This document shows, piece by piece, positions 22,543 to 32,338 of a stretch of DNA of 64,000 nucleotides. Under the pieces are notes generated by a model, which was not told the origin of the DNA, made no database searches, and saw only the letters and a program-made list of their open reading frames with translations. The stretch comes from Thinopyrum elongatum (lineage: Eukaryota > Streptophyta > Magnoliopsida > Poales > Poaceae): positions 213,053,888 through 213,117,887 of the forward strand of contig CM022301.1 in assembly GCA_011799875.1 (NCBI GenBank). The letters are read 5' to 3'. Position 1 is the stretch's first letter. Every line of letters starts with the position of its first letter. The position numbers and the translations under genes were made by a program.

Positions 22543-23181
22543 TGATGTGGATATGTATTAGGGGTAGGGTCCTAAGCATGGCCTACACACCCCACCTGAA
22601 GAGACCACATGCAAGATTACAAGATTACATGGAAGATTCCGACTGAAGTAACCATAAGCTTACGAGCCACTCGACAATCAGCTCACTCGGAAGATCCTGC
22701 ATCCACTCGACGAACTCATTCCACTCGGAGCACCCGATCTCACTCGGATATACGAAGACCAAACAGTCGACAAAACAGTCGGAGCATCATTCTCATAGTA
22801 GCAGTTTCGTAGTAAGCAGATATTATGGCATTGATGATCCATTGTGTAACATAGGAGGTGAAGGGGTGGCGCACTCTATATAAGCCACCCCTCACCACTA
22901 GACTAGGGGGCCTTTTTCTGCGACCTCTCTCTCTCTCTCTCTCTCTAGTCTCCGGACTTAGCTTAGGCATGGGGATCCGCTCTCCTCTTTCTCACACACA
23001 TTGTAATCTCCGGATACATAATCAGATAAAACAAAGCCTCTCCGGAGCACGAGACGTAGGGCTGTTATCTCCACCGTGAGAGGCCCGAACTCGCTAAAAT
23101 CACTGTGTCACCCATATGCATCTCGATAGATCATGCTCCTTTACCCTACCCCCTTCGTACTGTCGGAATCGTTCCCACGCA
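22543..23181 (+). repeat. 5' LTR of the LARD-like element
   Basis: TGATGTGGATATG... to ...GTTCCCACGCA, 639 bp. A TATA box (CTATATAAG) lies at about 22875, followed by a CT microsatellite at 22922-22947. The end differs from the 3' copy (CACGCA against CACGACA). Confidence 0.9.
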
Positions 23182-23182
23182 G

Positions 23183-23200
23183 TTGGCGCCCACCATGGGG
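23183..23200 (+). promoter_or_regulatory. Primer-binding site region of the LARD-like element
   Basis: TTGGCGCCCACCATGGGG starts one base after the LTR. The TGGCGCC core is typical of plant LTR-element primer sites, but I cannot assign the tRNA with certainty. It is not the initiator-Met type used by the chromovirus around it, so the mobilising partner is probably another lineage. Confidence 0.6.
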
Positions 23201-24375
23201 CATGGCGTCTATCGAGCCATGATGCAAATGGTTTTTACATTCATCTATCCTTAGGCAAATCTCAGGAGGCCACCCTTCCATCTGATCGACTGCGCAGCTG
23301 CAGCCTCCACCATGGAGTTGTTGGCTCGGCACGCAACGATGAACTCCATGGTGATGGCACGGCCTCTACGCGACACAGATGACGGGGCCGGCCACGCGTG
23401 TGACGCTGATGACACGCCCCCGCGCACAGCCTCCAGGGAAGCGCAGGTCCGATCGGCGGCTCGACTCCTTCCTCCGATCTGAGGCTTGTTGTCCTCCCTG
23501 GGTGACGGATCGCGGCATCCATCGACACTGAGCTCTTCGCTCCAATTGGCTGCTTTGCCATAGCCTCCGCGTCGGGGAACTGCCGATCCAACTAGCGGTC
23601 TGTTCCCCCAAGCGGCGAGGCGCAGGTCCGGCATGTTGCTGGCATGTGGCGTTTCCTCCGCCGACACGAACTACTCGTCGACGAGCCCCACCAGCATCAA
23701 CTACTCATCAGCACCCACCGAGAACCACTCTCCATTAAATATCAATTCTTTCCCAGGGAGTAAACTGCATGCAGGGAGATAAATGCCCCGTGGAAGAAGG
23801 AAACTTCCACTGCATGCAGTCCCATCTTAAACTCTTGCTTAATTACCGCTAATTAAGCCTCTTGCATGGTACAGGTTTTGGACGTGGTCAACTCCATCAA
23901 TGCATGGTAACGGCATCTGAAGCGGCAGGCGTTGGCGAATCGCCGGCGGTTCCTCCGTCCGACTCCAAGCGCTCGCCGATAGCCTGTACGATGGAGCCAA
24001 CACCACACCGCCGCAACCGGAAGCTGGCTCAGCCCTCGCACAGGACAGCGTCTCCCGCGCTGGAGGCAAAAACTTGACGCGACGTGGGGATCGGGAGTTG
24101 GCCATGCCGCCACGCTCAGCAGCTTCTCCCTCCGACGTCGATGGTTCGGCGGCAGCCTCTGCGGGTGCTCGGCGGCTCATCCCTCATGTATCGTCTGCTG
24201 GCCGCGGTGCGGCGCGGGCGCACACTCCCTCCGGCATCAACCACTCGGCAGCAACTCCCTCCAGTCGGCATGATCACTCGGATGGGACTAGCTCACTCGG
24301 ACTAAACCGGATCACTGACGCTCGGCCTCCTGCGCGCCGCCACTCGTCCGCCTGTGCGACATCACTCGGCCGCCC
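23201..24375. other. LARD interior, no gene seen
   Basis: GC-rich DNA with open frames in several phases on both strands and no recognised domain. It has scattered ACTCGG, CATGCATG and GACGACGG-like words. The frames are explained by composition. Confidence 0.5.
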
Positions 24376-24614
24376 GCGTCATCTCCGGCCTCGTCTACGA
24401 CGCCGTCGGCGAGCTCGTACAAACGCCCTCCGACGCGGTCCGCCGCGTCGTCTCCGGCCTCGTCTACGACGCCGTCGGCGAGCTCGTACAAATGCCCTCC
24501 GGCGCGGTCCGCCGTGTCGTCTCCGGCCTCGTCTACGACGCCGTCGGCGAGCTCGTGCTAACGGCCTCCGGCGCGGTCCGCCGCGTCGACTCCGGCCTCG
24601 TCTACGACGCCCCC
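24376..24614 (+). repeat. 69-bp tandem repeat, about 3.5 copies
   Basis: The unit contains CTCCGGCCTCGTCTACGACG, CCGTCGGCGAGCTCGT, then CCTCCGRCGCGGTCCGCCGC. Copies start near 24380, 24449, 24518 and 24587. Because 69 is divisible by three, one frame stays open through all copies, which gives a false look of a protein. Confidence 0.85.
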
Positions 24615-25589
24615 ACGCACGGCCACATCCCCTCGCTGGCGTCAATCGCTCGGCGGCTGGGCTTGCCTTTGGCACGCATGCATGCAGACTCCTCTAATCA
24701 CATATCCCACTTGCATGCACGTCACGGAAGGAGAAGAAAGGAAAGTACTTTGATTAACAAATCAATGACAATTAGTACGCAATTAAGAAAAGAAAACTGC
24801 CATTACATCAATTTGGCAAGAGTTATAGCATGCAGATTTTGGACCTGGGGCAAATCCATAAATGCATTGGGCGTGGACGACTCCATCAATGCGTTGGATC
24901 GTGGGCAACTGCTTCAATCCGTAATTACCAGGGATTTATTGCTCCATGTCTGTCCGGGCTCTGCACCAAGTCGACCTCATCGTCAGCCCGCCGGCGCCCA
25001 GCTCCAGCGTCGTCGCGCCTGGCTGCCTCCGCTGCATAGTGTCCTTGGCTGCTAGCAGTCGCCCACCTCCAGCGGAGGGAGCAGCGCTCGTGGGCACGTC
25101 CACGCCGAACCTCACCAACGCATGTGAGCCCAGCACTCCGCGTTGGTTTGTCCAACCAGCTCCACACCGACCAGGTCGCAGCCCAGCTGTGGTTCACTCG
25201 GACGGACAGGAGCACTCGGACGAAGCATCGACTCAAATGGCGCTCATTCGGCCATGAAGCCTCTGGGTTCACTCGACCGGCTCACCTTTTTACTCAGCCG
25301 GTTAACATGCATCCGGAACATCATCGACAACAAATACAACCGCGAACTTATAGGGCCAAGATACACTCGGATGGAATTTGTCCAGTCGAGTGGAACTTGT
25401 TCGGTCGGCCGTCCAACAATGTCCAGCCGCATCTTCATCAATTCCTTCGATGATGGACACGTCGCGGTCCACTTCCTCGCATCTTCACGCGACTCGGCCG
25501 CACACCATCACATGCTTGAGCATGTCTTCATCAACTTCCTCGACTCGGCCGTCCTGCGCACAATCATTCGGCTTGGCACATCTTCATCA

Positions 25590-26715
25590 ACTTGCCCGAC
25601 ACGGCCGTTCCGCGCGTCGCCACTCGGTTGGTCACCTCATCACCACTCGGCCGCTCCGCGCGTCGCCAATCGGTTGGTCACCTCATAACCACTCGGCCGC
25701 CCCACGCGTCGCCACTCGGTTGGTCGCCTCATCACCACTCGGCCGCCCCGCGCGTCGCCATCGGTTGGTCACCTCATCACCACTCGGCCGCCCAGCGCGT
25801 CGCCATCGGTTGGTCCCTCATAACCACTCGGCCGCCCCGCGCGTCGCCATCGGTTGGTCACCTCATCACCACTCGGCCGCCCCGCGCGTCGCCACTCGGT
25901 TGGTCACCTCACACCACTCGGCCGCCCCGGGTCGCCATCGGTTGGTCACCTCATCACCACTCGGCCGCCCCGCGTCGCCATCGGTTGGTCACCTCATAAC
26001 CACTCGGCCGCCCGCGGTCGCCCACGGTTGGTCACCTCATCACCACTCGCCGCGCGCGTTGACTCGGTTGGTCACCTCATAACCACTCGGCCCCCCGCGC
26101 GTCGCATCGGTTGGTCACCTCATACCATCGGCCGCCCGGCGTCGCCCGGTTGGACCTCATCACCACCCGGCCGCCCGCGGTCGCCACTCGGTTGGTCACC
26201 TCATAACCACTCGGCGCCCCGCGCGTCGCCATCTGGTTGGTCACCTCATCACACTCGGCCGCCGCGCGTCGCCATCGGTTGGTCACCTCATAACCACTCG
26301 GCCGCCCGCGCGTCGCCATCGGTTGGTCACCTCATAACCACTCGGCCGCCCCGCGCGTCGCCATCGGTTGTCACCTCATCACACACTCCGGCGCCCCGCG
26401 CGTCGCATCGGTTGGTCACCTCATAACCACTCGGCCGCCCCGCGCGTCGCCATCGGTTGGTCACCTCATAACCACTTGGCCGCCCCGCGCGTCGCCATCG
26501 GTTGGTCACCTCATAACCACTCGGCCGCCCCGTGCGTCGCCATCGGTTGGTCACCTCATAACCACTCGGCCGCCCCGCGCGTCGCCCTCGGTTTGTCACC
26601 TCATCACCACTCGGCCTCCCCGCGCGTCGCCACTCGGTTGGTCGCCTCATAATCACTCGGCCGCCCCGCGCGTCGCCACTCGGTTGGTCGCCTCATCACC
26701 ACTCGGCCACTCGCG
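25590..26715 (+). repeat. About 45-bp minisatellite, roughly 24 copies
   Basis: The unit reads CACTCGGCCGCCCCGCGCGT, then CGCCATCGGTTGGTCACCTC, then ATAAC or ATCAC. Many copies are 45 bp, others 43-47 bp with small deletions that are densest at 25900-26420. It is translatable in several frames simply because the unit is a multiple of three. A poorer second array is at 27890-28300. Confidence 0.9.
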
Positions 26716-27889
26716 CGCCTTCAGACAGCTAAGTCATTTTACATTCTGTTATTTCCGTCTTCCCGGGTATCCCATAATTCACACATCATGTTCACTCGGA
26801 GGCCACGCCACCGAGTGTACCTCTACGCTCGGCTGCTTATTTTCACATACTTGCTTAGTACTGGTTATGTGACTCCCGAGTCCAACTTCCATTTTTTCGC
26901 ATACATCATTCACAAACACCATGTGTTCTTCATTTCGAGTTTGCATCGGTCCTCCGGGGCTGCAACTCAGTCGAAACACTACACTTCCGTTTTATTTGAG
27001 CCAGTATTCCAATGAGTTCAGTCGGATCCTTCACTTCGACAAGTTCGAACGGATCCTTCGCTCTTTCAGACTCTTGCTGGTTAACCAGCAAGCCCCTTGC
27101 ACTCCCAACGGGTGTCTATGGGTGCTATTCACACAAATTATTTCAGCACACATCAAATTTCCTCGAGAAATCGTTACGTTGGCTTGTGCTATTTTTCTTA
27201 CACAAGTTACGCGATCACTCGACGGCCCTATGCGCCAACTTCATCGCTGCTCGGACTCGGTCACCGTACCGGTCCTAGCGCACCACAACACCGACCTTGT
27301 CGCTCTGTTGACTTCAAACACATCCAACCCCTCTGTGGAATCCTCTTCATCGTATCAATGATATAGACCTCGTCAGGCATGAGACAGATAAGTCCCTTTT
27401 ATAATTAAACTTCACTCTTTTGCGAGTTTGCCTCTTTCGAGCATCACTCGGAAGCTTCTCCTCATCTTTACCCGAGTCCGACTCAATGAATTGCAAATCA
27501 TCCATTCAAAACTATATTTCTCGTATTCCGACATGTCCGTTGTCGAAGCCTGTAATACTCTCGGGGGCTACGCCGCACTCGGGGGCTGCATCTCATTTGG
27601 AATGACACTCTCCTGAGTAGTCGAGTACTTCATCACCAGTCAGATCCTTCACTTCAACAAGTGCATTCGATCCGTCACTTTGACAAGTTTTATAATCACC
27701 CAGACGCTCTGCACGCCATCTTCATTCCTACTCAGACTCAGTTGTCATGCCGGTCTTGTTGTGTCGCAACCACACTACACCGACCTCGTCGCTACATTAG
27801 CTTCGAAAGCATCTGGCTAACTCCTTCGAAGACCATTTCAGCCACTTGGCTGGACACGCAATCTGTCACTCGACCACCCCGCACATCAC
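26716..27889. other. LARD interior between arrays, no gene seen
   Basis: No domain recognised. Contains scattered repeats such as ACTCGGGGGCT (27559, 27578) and TTCACTTCGACAAGT / TTCACTTCAACAAGT / TCACTTTGACAAGT (27031, 27648, 27675), hinting at a decayed longer-period duplication. Confidence 0.45.
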
Positions 27890-28300
27890 CACTTGGCTGG
27901 ACATGTAGGCCTTCACTCAGCCACCTCGCGCATCCTCACTCGGCCGTCCCGCACCGCGCTACTCGGTTGTGAACGTCTTCACCACTCGGCCGCTCCGTAC
28001 GTTGCCTCTCGATTGTGCACGTCTTCACCACTCGGCCGCCCCGCGCATTGCCACTCAGTTGTGCACGCCTTCATCATTCGGCCACCTCGCACATCATGAC
28101 TCGGTCGCCCCGCGCGTCGCCAATCGGTTGGGCACGTCTTCACCACTCAGCCGCTCCGCGCGTCGCTACTCGGTTGTGCACGTCTTCACCACTCGGCCGC
28201 CCCGCGCGTCGTCACTCGGTTGTACACATCCTCGCCCCTCGGTCGCCCCGCGCGTCACCATTGGTTGGACATGTCTTCACCACTACACCCCCAGCACGGG
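27890..28300 (+). repeat. Second minisatellite block, diverged 45-60-bp units
   Basis: Units of the type CACTCGGCCGCCCCGCGCGT with CGTCTTCACCACTCGG and GGTTGTGCACGTCTTC, about eight copies, related to the 25590 array but with GTGCACGTC in place of GGTCACCTC. The two arrays share an ancestor unit. Confidence 0.8.
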
Positions 28301-29039
28301 AACGACTAAGTTACTTATATGAACAAACCTTGTACCGCACTCTGTAGCGAGCTTACCTCTTTCGAGCATCACTCGGGGGCTGCGCACAACCGTGGGCCAT
28401 GCCGCCTTCAGGGGTTACGCCCATTTGATCAACCTGTGGATCACATCGGGAATATTTTTTTGACCATACATGCTCGGTCCGCCGAAGATCTATAAGGGTA
28501 GCACCGTCCACTCAGACGATCGCCCGAATCATTACCTGGAGTCATCTTCAGGACTGCAAAAGGGTGAAAACGACGCTCCTCTACAGATACACTTGGCCCT
28601 TATTCTAGGCTCCAAGGCGTCAGTTTCACAAACTTGGACTCAAAGATGGCATGTGCTAGTGTTCCCCTGGGATAATGAGTGGCCTCTCTCCGGAGAGACA
28701 GCCCACACACTAGCATCGTCACTCGGGTTTCATGGCACGTCCATGTCAGACCACTAGTCTACCTCCTCCGGGAGACATACGAGTGCCACCAAGTTTTTCC
28801 TTGCAGTCAACATACCCCGATTAGTCGGGAAGCACGTCCACTCGGACAAATACCCCTTTCATGCGAAAGGGCGAAAACGAAGCTCCTCTACGGATACGAT
28901 GTACTCTTACAAATACCCCTTTCATGCAAAGGCTAACGATCAATGCAAGAAGTACTACTGGAACGATTACTCCCTGGAGTGTCCAGCCTTTTTCTGCAGT
29001 CAGCAGTTTCAGGGCCGAATTCATTCAGTCGGGCCGAGT
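28301..29039. other. LARD interior, no gene seen
   Basis: No domain recognised. GGGCGAAAACGAAGCTCCTCTA (28870) and GGTGAAAACGACGCTCCTCTA (28563) are two copies of one block, each followed by AGATAC or GATAC, so this stretch too is partly duplicated. Confidence 0.45.
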
Positions 29040-29292
29040 GCACGAAGATTCGCTTGATTGGTCCAGTTCCAGGTTGAATTTATTTACCGTGCCAAGCGCA
29101 CGAAGATCAGCCCGACTGACTCAGCTCCAGGCTGAGCTTATTTACCATGCCAAGCACAGGAAGATTCATCAGATTGACTAGCTCTAGATTGTGGTTATTT
29201 ACCGTGTCCATGAAGATCCATTCCGAATGCATGAAGACCCGCCACAGTTCTAGGCTGAAGTCATTTACCATGCCGAGTGCCCGAGGGTTCAC
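29040..29292 (+). repeat. About 62-bp tandem repeat, 4 copies
   Basis: The unit has CACGAAGATC, a GACT-rich spacer, AGCTCCAGGCTGAG and TTATTTACCATGCC. Copies start near 29040, 29100, 29158 and 29210 and diverge by about 15-20%. Confidence 0.75.
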
Positions 29293-29318
29293 CTGTTTAA
29301 TTTAGTTTCAGATCAGAA

Positions 29319-29872
29319 GACAGGCTCTAAGACCCCCGCCGACTGCCCGTAGTCGACGTAGGTCTCGGGGACTACACCCAGTGGGTGCACTCAGCGTGCC
29401 CCCACTGGAATGGTATCCACTCGGAATGGTCCGCCCGGTCCGAGTGACGGCCAAACAACAAAAAAAGACAGGCTCTAAGACCCCCGCCGACTGCCTGCAG
29501 TCAACGAAGGTCTCGGGGACTACACCCAGTGGGTGCACTCAGCGTGCCCCCACTGGAATGGTATCCACTCGGAACGGTCCGCCCGGTCCGAGTGACGGCC
29601 AAATAACAACAAAAAAGACAGGATCTAAGACTCCTGTTGACTGCACTCAGCGTGCCCCCACTGGAATGGTATCCACTCGGAACGGTCCGCCCGGTCCGAG
29701 TGACGGCCAAACAACAACAAAAAAGACAGGCTCTAAGACTCCCACCGACTGCCCGCAGTCGACGGCAGTCTCGGGGACTACACCCAGTGGGTGCACTCAG
29801 CGTGCCCCCACTGGAATGGTATCCACTCGGAATGGTTCGCCCGGTCCGAGTGACGGCCAAACAAAAAAAAAG
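29319..29872 (+). repeat. About 146-bp tandem repeat, 4 copies, next to the 3' LTR
   Basis: The unit starts GACAGGCTCTAAGACCCCCG and includes TCTCGGGGACTACACCCAGT and GGTCCGCCCGGTCCGAGTGA, then an A-rich end. Copies begin near 29321, 29468, 29618 (shortened by an internal deletion) and 29724. They are much more alike than the other arrays, so this array is young or kept uniform. Confidence 0.88.
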
Positions 29873-30098
29873 AGACACGTTCCATACGTGAAGAAATTCC
29901 GAGTAATCAGTTACTCGATGCAGGACCTACATCCAAATTCACTCAGAAGGACTGATAAGCTGAATAGATCAAGGCGAATGCTAGAAGGCCCAGTCGTCAC
30001 AAGCATCAGCAAAATCTCAAAGCTCATTCAGAACGTTGAGTTTGGCAGAACCTACACTATCCCTTTCTCACTCGAACCCTGATCCATTCGGGGGCTAA

Positions 30099-30736
30099 TG
30101 ATGTGGATATGTATTAGGGGTAGGGTCCTAAGCATGGCCTACACACCCCACCTGAAGAGACCACATGCAAGATTACAAGATTACATGGAAGATTCCGACT
30201 GAAGTAACCATAAGCTTACGAGCCACTCGACAATCAGCTCACTCGGAAGATCCTGCATCCACTCGACGAACTCATTCCACTCGGAGCACCCGATCTCACT
30301 CGGATATACGAAGACCAGACAGTCGACAAAATAGTCGGAGCATCATTCTCATAGTAGCAGTTTCGTAGTAAGCAGATATTATGGCATTGATGATCCATTG
30401 TGTAACATAGGAGGTGAAGGGGTGGCGCACTCTATACAAGCCACCCCTCACCACTAGACTAGGGGGCCTTTTTCTGCGACCTCTCTCTCTCTCTCTCTCT
30501 AGTCTCCGGACTTAGCTCAGGCATGGGGATCCGCTCTCCTCTTTCTCACACACATTGTAATCTCCGGATACATAATCAGATAAAACAAAGCCTCTCCGGA
30601 GCACGAGACGTAGGGCTATTATCTCCACTGTGAGAGGCCCGAACTCGCTAAAATCACCGTGTCACCCATATGCATCTCGATAGATCATGCTCCTTTACCC
30701 TACCCCCTTCATACTGTCGGAATCGTTCCCACGACA
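30099..30736 (+). repeat. 3' LTR of the LARD-like element
   Basis: 638 bp, preceded by the polypurine stretch TTCGGGGGCTAA (30087-30098). Identical to the 5' LTR apart from about eight transitions, one CT-run length change and the terminal CACGACA. The GTCGG duplication follows. Confidence 0.9.
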
Positions 30737-30741
30737 GTCGG

Positions 30742-31725
30742 TTCCTTCTGAGCCTTTTCAGCATTGACGTGATTGGCATGGCCAAGTACAACAGCAGACG
30801 GTATGATATTACGGTTTCTGAATCGGCAGTTTCGACAACTCTTCTTACTACCAATAGGAGGACGTGGTGCAACCTGAGGAGAAGCCATAGCATTAGGCTG
30901 TCTATCATGAACCGTTAGCTGTCTCGGCGGTGAAGGCAGACGAGGTGCAACATATGACGGCCTTGGTGTTGGAGCAGGTCGGTGGTAAACATTGTGGGGA
31001 ATCCAGACTTGACGTTTCTGAACAGGTCGACCCGAGGATGAGCCAACATCACGAGTGCGCTTGAGTGACGCCTGGTACTTAGTCAGAGCAGTTTCAACTT
31101 GGAAAGATTGGCTGACAAGCGTTGCGAAGTCTGTGCAATCATGGATAGCAAGTGCGAGGTTTATATCAGTACGCAGTCCTTCACAGAATTTCTCTTGCTT
31201 GCGAGCGTCAGTGCAGACCTCATCCGCAGCACAGCGGGATAATTCAAGGAATTTCCTCTGATATTCATCCACAGTCATTGTTCCCTGGGTGAGTTTGCAA
31301 AATTCCTGCTTCTTCTGGTCCATCAGACCTTGAGGAATGTGCCATGCACGGAAAGCTGGCTGAAATTCCTGCCAAGTAGTTACAGTTCCAGCAGGCAACA
31401 TACCCTTGTGGCTTTCCCACCATTGAGCAGCTGGACCCTTCAAATGAAATGTCGCAAGGGTGACGTAATTGTCAGGAGCAACATTAGCTGATTCCATCTC
31501 AAACAGGATGTCACGAAGCCAATCATCATCATCCATAGGATTGGTGGAGTTGCGGAAAACAGACGGGTTGAGGCGCACAAATTCTTGCAGTGTTATTGGG
31601 GTAGGCTGTTGATGAGCATTCTGGTTTGGGAACTAAGCCAATATCCTGGTCATAACCTGACAGTTCAGTTCAAACTGCTGCATCATTGCGGCAATATAAG
31701 GTGGAGGTGGAGGATCATCAGACAT
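30742..31725 (-). pseudogene. Chromovirus gag, interrupted
   Basis: The structural protein gene that forms the particle. The likely ATG is at 31725 (MSDDPPPPPYIAAMM). A TAG stop lies near 31634. From 31578 the frame is open through the retrotransposon gag domain, with WLRDILFEME, LKGPAAQWWESH, FRAWHIPQG and a VDEYQRKFLELSR segment. A single CRNC pair near the C-terminus is what is left of a zinc knuckle. The frame is cut at 30742 by the LARD-like element, which separates gag from the protease at 22533. So both an internal stop and an 8.2-kb insertion disable it. Confidence 0.88.
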
Positions 31726-32326
31726 CCTACTAGAAACAACAGGGACAGTTTAGTAATATCAACTGCATGTGTATGGAGTTATTCATGATGTAACACAGGA
31801 AATTAACAAGAATGGCATTAGATATATGATAGTAGTCGTTAAAGACATACTAATCCATGCACAGAGTTAGATTCAAACGGATAGTACGCGCTCAGGAATG
31901 CTCGCAGCTAGACAAACTAGGCGGCGCACAGACACGCGGTAAGGAAGCACACAACGAGACATAGCAAAGGCTACATCAACGTCGGAGAAAACTGCTGGAG
32001 TGAGGAATCTTCAAGTGACAACACAGGGTGCTCTCGATAAAAGGATCCTGCAAGCAGAACCTGACCCACAATCTTGAAGGAAGGGGGGAAATTTCAGAAC
32101 TCCGGGTGGATGTGATCATGAGAACCTAATGTTGGAGTTAGTAAAATTTTAACCCAAAAGAAAGAGAGATCAGAGTCCCAGAGTATAGACGAGGAATAAA
32201 AGATCCTAATACCACCCAATTGGCAACATGGGCCCGTAAGCCACACAGCCATGTTAGTAAAAGTTTTTCAATGACTAGACTCAACTTCGGCCAACGAGTT
32301 GGAAAGGGGGTTCCTACAGGCAGTCG
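31726..32326 (-). other. Chromovirus untranslated leader
   Basis: About 600 bp between the primer site and gag with no gene on either strand, the expected leader and packaging region of the element RNA. Confidence 0.6.
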
Positions 32327-32338
32327 GCTCTGATACCA
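32327..32338 (-). promoter_or_regulatory. Primer-binding site, initiator-tRNA-Met type
   Basis: TGGTATCAGAGC on the minus strand, three bases after the 5' LTR end. It is the standard complement of the 3' end of plant initiator tRNA-Met and marks the start of minus-strand DNA synthesis. Confidence 0.9.

Larger units (their letters stand above)
22543..30736 (+). mobile_element. Coding-free LTR retrotransposon (LARD-like) built of tandem arrays
   Basis: Two near-identical LTRs (22543-23181 and 30099-30736) bound a 6.9-kb interior with no gag, protease, RT or integrase on either strand. The flanks carry a perfect 5-bp duplication GTCGG (22538-22542, 30737-30741), so it is one complete insertion. 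It sits between the chromovirus gag and protease. The interior is crowded with ACTCGG words and at least five tandem arrays. It must have been moved by proteins of another element. The LTR pair differs by about eight transitions, a CT-run length change and a 1-bp indel at the end, suggesting insertion within roughly the last half million to one million years at usual grass rates. Confidence 0.9.

Noticed and set aside
24074..26660. Long arginine- or histidine-rich open frames on both strands
   Set aside because: They are read-through of 69-bp and 45-bp repeats whose lengths are multiples of three, with no start context or domain.
29381..30082. 233-residue plus-strand frame
   Set aside because: Translation of the 146-bp tandem array; the repeated PPLEWYPLG-like peptides follow from the DNA repeat.
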